Assembly (NCBI RefSeq): GCF_001420595.1
Contig: NZ_LJIX01000006.1
Location: 738,361-802,360 of the forward strand
Length of the DNA: 64,000 bases
From: Cytobacillus solani
GTDB lineage: Bacteria; Bacillota; Bacilli; Bacillales; Cytobacillaceae
Reading direction: 5' to 3'
The stretch's first letter is position 1, and every line of letters begins with the position of its first letter. Shown here piece after piece: positions 25,092 through 34,021 of the stretch. Under the pieces are notes generated by a model that searched no databases, was not told the origin of the DNA, and saw nothing but the letters and a program-made list of their open reading frames with translations. The position numbers and the translations under genes were made by a program.

Positions 25092-25458
25092 CATTGCTCC
25101 TTTCGTCCTTTGTTTTTATATAAGGAGAAAGGAAGTTCTCTACCTCTTCTTTCGTTAGCTGTTTCTCTGTTGCAATGCTTTCAAATGAATATCCGCGTTT
25201 ATGTAGATCAAGCATTTCTTTCAATAAAGTCCGAAGCTCAGGAGAATCTGCGAAAATCTTTGTTTCATGCACGATAATTTCCGTATCGAATTCAACATTG
25301 CGAATTTGCTGTTGCAGCTGGTTTACTTCGTCCATTATTGAAAAAGAAACCTGATCTATATGCTGCTCTAATTTTGCAGCGGATTGCTTTGTCTGAACAA
25401 ACGATAATACAAGCAGAACGATAGCTGCCATGAATAAAATACCTAACATCCAACCCAT
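25075..25458 (-). CDS. Membrane-anchored coiled-coil/HTH-like protein (SwrB-like layout)
   Basis: 127 residues: an N-terminal membrane helix (WMLGILFMAAIVLLVLSFVQ), a glutamine-rich coiled coil (about 25-60), then a helix-turn-helix-like end (LHKRGYSFESIATEKQLTKE). B. subtilis SwrB (YlxL), in a flagellar neighbourhood, has the same layout, but gene context here is different and sequence identity was not tested. It overlaps the MltG-like gene, suggesting joint function at the membrane. The 300 bases upstream, to 25763, are A/T-rich and hold no recognised gene. Confidence 0.6.
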   Translation of the reverse strand: MGWMLGILFMAAIVLLVLSFVQTKQSAAKLEQHIDQVSFSIMDEVNQLQQQIRNVEFDTEIIVHETKIFADSPELRTLLKEMLDLHKRGYSFESIATEKQLTKEEVENFLSPYIKTKDERSNDGNEG

Positions 25459-25763
25459 CTGTTTATGACACTTCCTTACTTGAATCTATTATCTTGCAGT
25501 TTCCTATTATACATGGTTTTGATCAGGAATTCGATTTAAAAGATTAAAATAAAGCGATAGTCATGAGTTTATGTCAGAATTAGGGGAAGGTGGTATATTT
25601 TTAAGTATTTACTTTGAAACCATTCATAATTTTTTATGAGGAAAGAATCTAAATGATTGATAATTATAAAAATAACAATATTACATAATAAAAATTCTGA
25701 ATTTTTAATATAAAATGAAAATAGTGACAATAAACTCATTATTAAAAGAGGAGGAAAACGGAA

Positions 25764-27104
25764 ATGGGAATGGCAAATAAGCAAGAGTTTCAGTCAGAAG
25801 CAAAGGTTAGTACCCAGCATTCTAAGGGAATGTGGAAATTTTTTGTCTACAGTTTTATCGGTGCATTTATGTTTTTTGTACCTGTTACAATTAGTGGGAA
25901 AAATTCTATTTTGCTAGATCATATCGTCTCCTATATTCAGACAAATGCTTCGTCAGCTATGCCATACTATGCCTTGGTTGTGATAGCAGCCGGAGCTGTC
26001 TACCCATTTTTATCAGGAAAGTGGAAAAAGTCAGCTGTCGATGTTGTATTTTCTATCTTTAAAGCAATTGGGCTGATTGTTGGGCTGATGCTGGTGTTTA
26101 ATATTGGGCCAGCCTGGCTGTTTGACCCAGATATGGGGCCGTTTTTATTTAATAAGCTTGTTATTCCTGTTGGATTACTTGTTCCAATTGGGGCTATTTT
26201 TCTTGCTTTACTCGTTGGATATGGACTTCTCGAATATGTTGGTATATTAATGAAACCGATTATGAGACCTGTTTGGAAAACTCCAGGGCGTTCAGCAATT
26301 GATGCAGTTGCTTCTTTTGTAGGCAGTTATTCCTTGGGATTACTTATTACAAATCGTATTTACAAAGAAGGAAAGTATACAGCGAAAGAAGCGGCTATTA
26401 TAGCCACTGGTTTTTCTACCGTTTCAGCTACCTTTATGGTTGTCGTAGCGAAAACCCTGGGATTAATGGATATTTGGAATACTTATTTTTGGATTACACT
26501 CATTGTGACTTTTCTTGTAACAGCTGTAACCGTTAGAATCTGGCCTTTGTCCAAAATAAAAGATGAATACTACGTAGGCTCAACCCCACAGCCGGAAATA
26601 AAGGTGAAAGGAAATTTATTGGCGTCTGCCTGGAAAGAAGCGCAAGAAACCGTTGCTGATGCTCCAAGATTAATAGATAATATCTGGGTTAATATTAAAG
26701 ATGGTCTTCTAATGGCTATGGCCATTCTTCCATCTATCCTATCGATTGGCCTATTAGGGCTGGTGCTTGCAGAGTTTACCCCGATCTTTGATTGGCTGGG
26801 TTACATCTTCTATCCATTTACTTGGGCACTGCAGCTGCCAGATCCAATGCTTGTAGCGAAGGCAAGCTCTCTTGGAATTGCAGAAATGTTCTTGCCAGCA
26901 ATGCTTGTAACGGAATCAGTATTAGTGGTAAAGTTTGTCATCGCTGTTGTGTCTGTTTCAAGTATTATTTTCTTCTCTGCCGTTGTCCCATGTATCGTAT
27001 CAACAGAGATACCTCTTACAATTCCACAGCTTGTTGTCATTTGGGTTCAGCGTGTCATACTTACACTTATTATCGTTACACCGATTGCTTACTTGCTGTT
27101 GTAA
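25764..27104 (+). CDS. YjiH-family membrane protein (nucleoside recognition / Gate domain)
   Basis: 446 residues, about ten membrane segments, with the nucleoside-recognition (Gate) fold pattern: SYSLGLLITNRIYKEGKYTA, EAAIIATGFSTVSATFMVVV, and a second half with SLGIAEMFLPAMLV. YjiH-like proteins are of unknown function; relatives transport nucleosides or take part in spore maturation (SpmA/SpmB). GAGGAGG precedes the start at 25764. It lies alone, upstream of ddh but separated from it by a probable terminator. Confidence 0.82.
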   Translation: MGMANKQEFQSEAKVSTQHSKGMWKFFVYSFIGAFMFFVPVTISGKNSILLDHIVSYIQTNASSAMPYYALVVIAAGAVYPFLSGKWKKSAVDVVFSIFKAIGLIVGLMLVFNIGPAWLFDPDMGPFLFNKLVIPVGLLVPIGAIFLALLVGYGLLEYVGILMKPIMRPVWKTPGRSAIDAVASFVGSYSLGLLITNRIYKEGKYTAKEAAIIATGFSTVSATFMVVVAKTLGLMDIWNTYFWITLIVTFLVTAVTVRIWPLSKIKDEYYVGSTPQPEIKVKGNLLASAWKEAQETVADAPRLIDNIWVNIKDGLLMAMAILPSILSIGLLGLVLAEFTPIFDWLGYIFYPFTWALQLPDPMLVAKASSLGIAEMFLPAMLVTESVLVVKFVIAVVSVSSIIFFSAVVPCIVSTEIPLTIPQLVVIWVQRVILTLIIVTPIAYLLL

Positions 27105-27107
27105 ACG

Positions 27108-27160
27108 AAAATGTCTGTCTTTGCTGTACGCAAATGTATGGCACTAGGCAGGCGTTTTTA
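27108..27160 (+). terminator. Probable terminator after the YjiH-like gene
   Basis: AAAATGTCTGTC (27108-27119) pairs with GGCAGGCGTTTT (27147-27158) using G:T pairs, with a long loop, and is followed by TATTT. Confidence 0.55.
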
Positions 27161-27301
27161 TTTGTCATTAAATGATTGTAATAAAGTGAAATTATGCTGA
27201 GAATTTTGAATTTCTTTTGTTGAGTAAAGTATTAAAAAAAGGTAACATAGAAAAATAGGAAACTAGTATCCTAGAATGAATCGAGATACGGGGGGAAAAA
27301 G

Positions 27302-28288
27302 ATGAACAAACAAATAAAAATAGGAATTGTTGGCTATGGAAACCTTGGAAGAGGCGTAGTTTCAGCAATTGAACAAAGCAGCGACATGATAGTAGAGGGT
27401 ATTTTTACTAGAAGAGCACCAGAAAGTATCTCTGTTAATAATCCTAATTTGAAAGTTTTGCATATTTCCCAAGCAGAAGCGTATAAGGACGAGATTGATG
27501 TAATGATATTATGCGGCGGTTCAGCTACAGATCTGCCAGAGCAAGGTCCACAATTTGCGAGAGCTTTCAACACTGTGGATAGTTTTGATACGCATGCGAA
27601 AATACCTGAATATTTCGATTCAGTAGATAAAGCAGCGAGAGAAAACGGCAAGACAAGTATTATTTCTGTCGGCTGGGACCCAGGTCTATTCTCAATTAAT
27701 CGCTTAATGGCCGAGGCTATTCTGCCAGCTGGTGAAACATATACTTTTTGGGGAAATGGGGTTAGCCAAGGTCACTCAGATGCCATTCGCAGAATTGAAG
27801 GCGTAAAGGGTGCTGTGCAATACACCGTTCCGATTAAAGAAGCTGTTGAAAAAGTAAGAAGCGGGATAAATCCTGAATTATCTACAGCGGAAAAGCATCT
27901 TCGTGTTTGCTATGTAGTGACAGAAGAAGGGTATGATCAAGGAGAAATTGAAAAAGAAATTATAACCATGCCAAATTACTTTGCAGATTATGAAACAGAA
28001 GTGAATTTTATTTCCGAAGAGGAATTGAAGGAAAAGCATTCTAAGCTTCCGCATGGCGGATTTGTTATTCGTGGAGGGCAATCTGGGGAAGGCAACAAGC
28101 AAATTATTGAATTCTCATTGAACCTAGACAGCAATCCGGAATTTACATCAAGTGTGCTAGTTGCTTATGCGCGTGCGGCCTATCGTTTAAATAAAGAAGG
28201 TCAGGCTGGGGCGAAATCTGTGTTTGAAGTGCTCCCTGTGTATCTGTCGCCACAATCAGCAGAGGAATTAAGAAAAAACTTACTATAA
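27302..28288 (+). CDS. ddh: meso-Diaminopimelate dehydrogenase
   Basis: An NADP-dependent enzyme that makes meso-diaminopimelate directly from tetrahydrodipicolinate and ammonia, bypassing the acyl branch of lysine synthesis. 328 residues; IGIVGYGNLGRGV is the dinucleotide site, and ISVGWDPGLFSINRL, FWGNGVSQGHSDAIRR and LPHGGFVIRGG are typical of the family. GGGGGGAAAAAG precedes the ATG. It stands alone, with no lysine riboswitch in the 140-base leader. It supplies lysine or cell-wall DAP; B. subtilis lacks it, whereas Lysinibacillus and some other Bacillaceae have it. Confidence 0.95.
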   Translation: MNKQIKIGIVGYGNLGRGVVSAIEQSSDMIVEGIFTRRAPESISVNNPNLKVLHISQAEAYKDEIDVMILCGGSATDLPEQGPQFARAFNTVDSFDTHAKIPEYFDSVDKAARENGKTSIISVGWDPGLFSINRLMAEAILPAGETYTFWGNGVSQGHSDAIRRIEGVKGAVQYTVPIKEAVEKVRSGINPELSTAEKHLRVCYVVTEEGYDQGEIEKEIITMPNYFADYETEVNFISEEELKEKHSKLPHGGFVIRGGQSGEGNKQIIEFSLNLDSNPEFTSSVLVAYARAAYRLNKEGQAGAKSVFEVLPVYLSPQSAEELRKNLL

Positions 28289-28305
28289 ATTATAATAAAA
28301 CGAAG

Positions 28306-28338
28306 AAATTGTCACAGTTATCTGTGGCAATTTTTTTG
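28306..28338 (+). terminator. Terminator of ddh
   Basis: AAATTGTCACAG (28306-28317) pairs with CTGTGGCAATTT (28322-28333) and runs into T residues. Confidence 0.85.
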
Positions 28339-28446
28339 CTCCAGTATCTATCTTTCGTTGAAGAAACTTCCATTTAATATTGTAATTAGTGATTATTTTG
28401 TGTAAAATTACACTAAATTATCTCTAGAAGAGGAAGTGCTTGTCTA

Positions 28447-29898
28447 ATGAAGAAAGCTTGGATTTTACTGCTGTATTTTGGTTTCATTCCATTCGGCGTA
28501 TCGTTTTTAACATTTGCATTAATGAGTGTTGGGCTGGATAAAGTAATGATTGCTTCAATGTTACCTCTTATTATTGGTGGGAGTGTAATTGGTTATTTTG
28601 TTGTACATAAGCAGAAACATAGGGATCAGCTGGGAGCATGGGTAAACATATTTTGTATCCCCATTGCATATACAGCTATTTTATGGGCTATTTTTATGGT
28701 GATTAGCAGTGGTTTTTATGGAGCAGATGCCTGGTTTATTTTTGCGATCTCCCATATAGCCTTTGCACCAATCTATTTTATGGCCTCATTCATGGGAGTA
28801 GGCAGTTTATTTATATGGGCACCAGCAGCATACGAGTTGTCATTTTTATTGGGAGCCCTTTTGGCAATTGTTTTAAGGAAAGAGCGTCCAGTATTCAAAA
28901 AGAAGCAATTGTTGGTGATTGTAGTCGTCTCATTCTTGGGTTTTGGAACGGGTGCAGCCATTCAATGGCAGCGGAGTCAAACGGTATTGCCATCATATGG
29001 CTTTGACTATGGTGGGGGATATTCAAGTACAGATTTAACACCTTATGAAGTAACAAATCCAAATAATAAGCTGCCTAATCTTGATTCACCTTCTGCATTT
29101 ACGATAATGAATCAAAAGGATATGCCCGTTTTAGATGGTGCAGAAGCTGCGTTTCCAGTTTATTCCGCATTTGCAAATGTAACCTATGAAAATATCAGCA
29201 AAAGTAATGTAAGCGGAGAAAAAGTCACCTTTACAAATACGATCTATGCATACGAACGCCTGTTATCAAAAGATGTAGATATATACTTCGGCGCGGAGCC
29301 ATCTGCGGAGCAGCTGAAAATGGCGGAAAGGGAAGGAAAAGAACTAGTAATGACACCGATTGGAAAAGAAGCGTTTGTGTTCTTTGTAAACCCTGATAAT
29401 AAAATAGATAATCTAAGTGTTACTGAGATTCAAGGCATTTATTCTGGGAAAATTAAGAATTGGTCAGAACTTAAAGGGGAAAATGAAAGAATAATCGCTT
29501 TTCAACGGCCTAAAAATTCTGGGAGTCAAACGCTTTTGGAAAAAATTATGGGTGATAATGCCATAATGGAGCCGCTAAAGGAAGAAGTTCCGGCTGGAAT
29601 GGGGGGAATAATGGAACAGGTAGCTGATTATCGAAATTATGATCATGCGATTGGTTTTTCCTTCCGCTTTTTTGCAACAGGAATGAATCCTAATCCTGAT
29701 ATTAAACTACTTGCCATCGATGGCATAGAACCTAGTCCTGAAAATATATCAAGTGGAAAATATCCGTTTACTGCTTCCTTGTATGCCATTACCTTGAAGG
29801 ACAATCCAAATCCAGTGATCACCCCCTTTCTTGAGTGGATGACAGGTCCCGAAGGACAGCGGATCGTTGAAGAAATCGGATATATTAAACAACAATAA
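28447..29898 (+). CDS. Membrane protein fused to a PstS-like solute-binding domain
   Basis: 483 residues. Residues 1-180 hold about five hydrophobic segments. Residues about 230-480 form a PstS-like periplasmic-binding fold: FPVYSAFANV, YERLLSKDVDIYFGAEPS, GKEAFVFFVNPDN, EIQGIYSGKIKNWSELKGE and RPKNSGSQTLLEKIMG are the phosphate-binding-protein type (the last includes the S-G-S-x-T ligand loop). There is no lipobox; the domain is tethered by the membrane part. No pst permease genes are adjacent. It may sense or capture phosphate or another oxyanion, or act as a receptor; no function is established. A long terminator follows. Confidence 0.8.
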   Translation: MKKAWILLLYFGFIPFGVSFLTFALMSVGLDKVMIASMLPLIIGGSVIGYFVVHKQKHRDQLGAWVNIFCIPIAYTAILWAIFMVISSGFYGADAWFIFAISHIAFAPIYFMASFMGVGSLFIWAPAAYELSFLLGALLAIVLRKERPVFKKKQLLVIVVVSFLGFGTGAAIQWQRSQTVLPSYGFDYGGGYSSTDLTPYEVTNPNNKLPNLDSPSAFTIMNQKDMPVLDGAEAAFPVYSAFANVTYENISKSNVSGEKVTFTNTIYAYERLLSKDVDIYFGAEPSAEQLKMAEREGKELVMTPIGKEAFVFFVNPDNKIDNLSVTEIQGIYSGKIKNWSELKGENERIIAFQRPKNSGSQTLLEKIMGDNAIMEPLKEEVPAGMGGIMEQVADYRNYDHAIGFSFRFFATGMNPNPDIKLLAIDGIEPSPENISSGKYPFTASLYAITLKDNPNPVITPFLEWMTGPEGQRIVEEIGYIKQQ

Positions 29899-29947
29899 AA
29901 CAATGAACACCATCGTTACATCTATCGTACCAGTAAGGATACTAGAT

Positions 29948-29999
29948 CCTAAATTGTCGCTTGCGAGACACCAATCGCAGACAGTTTAGGGTTTTTTAT
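29948..29999 (+). terminator. Terminator after the PstS-like fusion gene
   Basis: CCTAAATTGTC (29948-29958) pairs with GACAGTTTAGG (29980-29990). An inner TGCGA/TCGCA stem extends the hairpin. It is followed by GTTTTTTATTTTT. Confidence 0.9.
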
Positions 30000-30146
30000 T
30001 TTTCCAGGATGGACAAGAGTTAATATTATCGGGAAATAGCTTTAGGAAAATAATAGAAGAATTTGTTTACTTTTCAATAGTTTTGTACTTTAATAGTTAT
30101 ATGATTTTGAAAATTTATACTATTTGTGAAACTAGGGGGTTTGACA

Positions 30147-31304
30147 ATGAAAATGAAGAAATTGTTTCAGTTCTCTGTATTGTCCAGCATGCTCATTTTG
30201 TCAGCATGCAGCGGCGGGGGAGAACAGGCAGCTGGGGAGAAAGAGGGAAAAGACGGAAGCGGCGGAGCAGTAAAAGCCGATATCGGAGTCGTTTCTTATA
30301 TCAGCGGCCCTGGTGCAGCATATGGGGAAGCGATAACAAGCGGGCTTAAATTAGCACAGAAAGAGATAAATGCAAAGGGAGAAGTGGATATTAATCTCGT
30401 GATCGAGGACTCTGCAGGTAAGCAGGATCAAGCATTAACAGCTGCTCAAAAGCTAATAAACTCCGAAAATGTAACGGCAATTATTGGACCAACCCTTAGC
30501 ACGGAAATGAATGTGGTCGGACCTGAGGCAGATTTAAGCGGCGTGCCAATTATGGGAACATCAACAACAGCTGATGGAATACCGCAAATTGGTGATTATG
30601 TCTTCCGGAACTCCATTCCAGAAGCATTGGCGATCCCTGCATCCATGAAGAAGGCGATTGAGAAATACGATGCGAAAAAAGTAGCGATCTTGTATGGGAA
30701 TGATGATGTATTTACAAAGTCAGGCTTTGACACGATGAAAGAAGCTGCAGAAGACATGGGATTAGAAGTTCTAACAATCGAACAGTTCCAAAAAGGCCAA
30801 TCTGACTATAATGCACAATTAACGAAAATTAAAGGCTTAAACCCTGATTTGATTCTTTGTTCGGCTCTTTATAATGAAGGGGCAGTTATTATGGATCAAG
30901 CCCGTAAAATGGGCATTGATGTACCGTTTGTAGGCGGAAATGGCTTTAACTCTCCAGAAGTCATCGAAATTGCGGGGGATGCGGCTGATGGATTAATCGT
31001 TGCAACACCATGGTATGGAGAAAAAGAGGATCCTAAAGTAAAGGAATTTGTTAGTAATTTCGAAAAAGAATACGGCAAAAAGCCTGACCAGTTCGCTGCG
31101 CAAGCCTATGATGCGCTATATATTATGGCAGAGGCGCTGAAAAATGCTGGTGAAGCAGATCGTGATGCTCTTCGTGATGCATTAGCAGAAGTAAAAGATT
31201 TTAAGGGAATCCTAGGGAATTTCTCCTTCGATGAAGAGGGAGATGTTGTAATGGATCCTACAGTATTAGTAATTGAAGATGGTGCATTTAAAATTTTTGA
31301 ATAG
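30147..31304 (+). CDS. livJ: Branched-chain amino-acid ABC transporter, substrate-binding lipoprotein
   Basis: Captures leucine, isoleucine or valine (or related amino acids) outside the membrane. 385 residues: a signal peptide with lipobox LSAC (C21), then the type-I periplasmic-binding fold (VVSYISGPGAAYGEA; AIIGPTLSTEMNVVGP; VAILYGNDDVFTKSG). The longest frame begins at 30126, but AGGGGGT is placed for the ATG at 30147. It is the first gene of livJHMGF. The hairpin after it (31322-31364) probably lets it be made in excess over the permease genes. Confidence 0.93.
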   Translation: MKMKKLFQFSVLSSMLILSACSGGGEQAAGEKEGKDGSGGAVKADIGVVSYISGPGAAYGEAITSGLKLAQKEINAKGEVDINLVIEDSAGKQDQALTAAQKLINSENVTAIIGPTLSTEMNVVGPEADLSGVPIMGTSTTADGIPQIGDYVFRNSIPEALAIPASMKKAIEKYDAKKVAILYGNDDVFTKSGFDTMKEAAEDMGLEVLTIEQFQKGQSDYNAQLTKIKGLNPDLILCSALYNEGAVIMDQARKMGIDVPFVGGNGFNSPEVIEIAGDAADGLIVATPWYGEKEDPKVKEFVSNFEKEYGKKPDQFAAQAYDALYIMAEALKNAGEADRDALRDALAEVKDFKGILGNFSFDEEGDVVMDPTVLVIEDGAFKIFE

Positions 31305-31321
31305 TTATTTCTCATAAAGAT

Positions 31322-31364
31322 ACCATCAGCGAGTCTTAAAAAGTCCTCGCTGATGGTCATTTTT
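31322..31364 (+). terminator. Intercistronic terminator/attenuator in the liv operon
   Basis: ACCATCAGCGAG (31322-31333) pairs perfectly with CTCGCTGATGGT (31346-31357), then CATTTTT. It lies between livJ and livH. Confidence 0.85.
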
Positions 31365-31410
31365 CCATATTCGAGGGATTGATAAAAATAGTGTAAGAAG
31401 GTGAGACAGC

Positions 31411-32286
31411 ATGCTAATAGAACAATTAATCAATGGAATAACCCTTGGCAGCATTTATGCGATCGTTGCCTTAGGATTTACCCTTGTTTTCGGGGTACTT
31501 GGCATTATTAATATGGCACATGGCGAAATCTTTATGTTTGGTGCTTTTATCGGTGTCATTGTTACAACCTCCCTGCAATTGCCGCTTTGGCTGGGATTTC
31601 TGGCAGCAATCCTTATCACAGCCATCATGGGCTATATGCTGGAACGCTTTGCTTTAAGACCGCTACGCAGTAAGCAGGGGGTTTCGCATCTTGCCCCTTT
31701 AATAAGCACGATCGGTGTATCAATATTGCTAGAAAACCTTTCCCACCATCTATTTGGCGCAGGGAATCATCCATTTCGGGCTTCATTTGCAGAAATCAAT
31801 TTTCAAATTGGTTCGATTACCATCTACTTAGTTCAAATTGTCATTTTTGTTATCTCAGTTATTTTGATGATGGGCCTTTCGTTCTGGCTAGGGAAAACGA
31901 AAGCTGGCAAGGCTTTGCGAGCGACTGCAGAAAACCTTGAGACAGCAAGCCTTCTTGGCGTTGATACGAAAAGAATGATTACGATGACTGTCATCATTGC
32001 ATCAGCAATGGGGGGCATTGCCGGCATTCTTGTTGGGATGGCTTTTAACTCTGTTACTCCACAAATGGGATTATCAATGGGATTAAAGGGACTTGCGATC
32101 ATCATCCTCGGTGGCATGGGCAATGTGAAAGGAGCGATGGCAGGTGGATTAATCCTTGGCTTGGCAGAAACCTTCATTGTTGTTTACGGAGATTCGGGCT
32201 ACCGAGATGCAATTGCCTTCTTGGCCATTATCGTCATACTCCTGATTCGGCCTCAAGGATTGTTTGGCCAAAAAATTTCAACGTAA
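31411..32286 (+). CDS. livH: Branched-chain amino-acid ABC permease LivH
   Basis: 291 residues, about eight membrane segments. Family landmarks are NGITLGSIYAIVALGFTLVFG and NMAHGEIFMFGAF near the N-terminus, and the GMGNVKGAMAGGLILGLAE coupling region at the end. It forms the membrane channel with LivM. AAGAAGGTGA precedes its ATG, and livM follows 12 bases after its stop. Confidence 0.94.
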   Translation: MLIEQLINGITLGSIYAIVALGFTLVFGVLGIINMAHGEIFMFGAFIGVIVTTSLQLPLWLGFLAAILITAIMGYMLERFALRPLRSKQGVSHLAPLISTIGVSILLENLSHHLFGAGNHPFRASFAEINFQIGSITIYLVQIVIFVISVILMMGLSFWLGKTKAGKALRATAENLETASLLGVDTKRMITMTVIIASAMGGIAGILVGMAFNSVTPQMGLSMGLKGLAIIILGGMGNVKGAMAGGLILGLAETFIVVYGDSGYRDAIAFLAIIVILLIRPQGLFGQKIST

Positions 32287-32298
32287 GAAGGTGAGCCT

Positions 32299-33276
32299 AT
32301 GCTGGCAGAACTAATTAATCCATATCATTTTCAAGTTGCTTCCTTTATTCTGATTAATATCATTCTAGGAATCAGTGTATATATCACTTTGTCAACCGGG
32401 CAGCTATCACTTGCGAATGCAGGGTTTATGGGGATAGGGGCGTACACATCGGCTCTTTTGACCATACACTTTGATTTGCCCATAGTATTAGGAATTATTG
32501 CTGGTGCACTGGTAGCGGCATTATTAGGGATATTAATCGGAATCCCAACCCTTAGACTGCAAGGGGTTTATTTGGCAATAGTGACCCTTGGATTTGGAGA
32601 GGTCATCCGGGTTGTTTTTATCAACTGGGAATCATTAACGAAAGGGTCTGTGGGGATCTCAGGCATTCCGCATATTGGTCGGGAAATATTGCGAGTGCTA
32701 AAAGGCTTTGGGTTTGATCCAAAGGTTATCGGTTTACAGAATAACCAATTTATTTTTCTATCGATTTTTCTTCTTTTATTCATCATCACAATTGGCGTCA
32801 TTTGGTTCTTTAGGAGACAGCATCGATCAAGAGTTGGAAGGGCCTTTGCGGCAATTAAGCTGGACGAAAAAGCGGCAGAATCGATGGGAATAAATATTAC
32901 GTATTATAAGGTTCTTGCTTTTGCACAGGGAGCATTGCTTTCAGGGTTTGCTGGTGCACTCTATGCACATGTACTTGCTTACATAAGTCCTGCTGATTTT
33001 GCCTATCACAGGGCTGTAGAAATTTTAATCTTTGTTGTTTTTGGTGGCAGTGAAGTGATTTGGGGACCAATATTCGGTGCGTTCTTCTTAACTTTAATGC
33101 CAGAGGTTCTGCGATTTATTAGTGAATATCGCTATATGATCTATGGTCTAATTATTATTATTCTGATGGCAGTTCGTCCTCAAGGTTTGATTGATGTAAA
33201 TCTTCTAAATTGGGTTAAGACAAAAGGGAAGAAAAGGGGGCAAAAGCATGGTACTGGAAATACAAAAAGTATGTAA
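32299..33276 (+). CDS. livM: Branched-chain amino-acid ABC permease LivM
   Basis: 325 residues with about ten membrane segments. LSLANAGFMGIGAYTSALL and the loop GSEVIWGPIFGAFFLTLMPE identify LivM. The hydrophilic tail is lysine-rich (KTKGKKRGQKHG). Its end overlaps the start of livG by 29 bases in another frame, so the ribosome site of livG is inside livM. Confidence 0.94.
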   Translation: MLAELINPYHFQVASFILINIILGISVYITLSTGQLSLANAGFMGIGAYTSALLTIHFDLPIVLGIIAGALVAALLGILIGIPTLRLQGVYLAIVTLGFGEVIRVVFINWESLTKGSVGISGIPHIGREILRVLKGFGFDPKVIGLQNNQFIFLSIFLLLFIITIGVIWFFRRQHRSRVGRAFAAIKLDEKAAESMGINITYYKVLAFAQGALLSGFAGALYAHVLAYISPADFAYHRAVEILIFVVFGGSEVIWGPIFGAFFLTLMPEVLRFISEYRYMIYGLIIIILMAVRPQGLIDVNLLNWVKTKGKKRGQKHGTGNTKSM

Positions 33277-34021
33277 AAACTTCGGCGGTCTTAGTGCAGT
33301 GTCTAATGTCTCTTTTACAATCAATAAAGGGGAAATTTTTGGGCTCATTGGACCGAACGGTGCGGGAAAAACGACGATGTTCAATTTAATTACATCCATG
33401 TTTCCATTAACTTCAGGCGACATTATCTTTTCGGGTCAAACGATTAATGGGCTTAAATCTCATCAAATCACGAAAAAGGGAATTTGCCGGACATTTCAAA
33501 ATATCAGGCTGTTCCCACAAATGACAGCTCAAGAAAATGTCATGGTTGGGGAGCATTGCCGGACAAAATCCGGTGTGTTCAGAAGTGTTTTTGGGACGAA
33601 ATTTCAGCGGAAGGAAGAAGCGAAAATCCGCAGTAAAGCAAATGAACTGCTCGAATTTGTTGGCTTGATGGATTATGGAGATGTTGCTGCTGAAAATCTG
33701 GCATACGGGCAGCAAAGAAGATTGGAAATCGCAAGAGCGATGGCAAGCGATCCGCAGCTGCTTCTGCTTGATGAACCTGCAGCAGGGATGAATGAAACAG
33801 AAACAAGTGATTTATTCCAGCTCATCAAAAAAATTCAATCCAAGGGGATCACCGTGCTGCTGATTGAACATGATATGCCGCTTGTGATGAAGCTATGTGA
33901 CCGGATAGCCGTTCTTAATTTTGGAAAGAAAATCGCTGAAGGAACGCCTGCTGAAATACAGAATAATCCTGTTGTAATTGAAGCATACCTCGGAAGTGAG
34001 GAGGATGAGCTATATGCTTAA
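33248..34021 (+). CDS. livG: Branched-chain amino-acid ABC ATPase LivG
   Basis: 257 residues. Walker A GPNGAGKTT, signature LAYGQQRRLEIARAM (the LivG-type YGQQR variant), Walker B LLLLDEPAAGM, and H-loop EHDM. It powers LivHM as a heterodimer with LivF. Its start lies inside livM, and it overlaps livF by 8 bases. Confidence 0.94.
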   Translation: MVLEIQKVCKNFGGLSAVSNVSFTINKGEIFGLIGPNGAGKTTMFNLITSMFPLTSGDIIFSGQTINGLKSHQITKKGICRTFQNIRLFPQMTAQENVMVGEHCRTKSGVFRSVFGTKFQRKEEAKIRSKANELLEFVGLMDYGDVAAENLAYGQQRRLEIARAMASDPQLLLLDEPAAGMNETETSDLFQLIKKIQSKGITVLLIEHDMPLVMKLCDRIAVLNFGKKIAEGTPAEIQNNPVVIEAYLGSEEDELYA

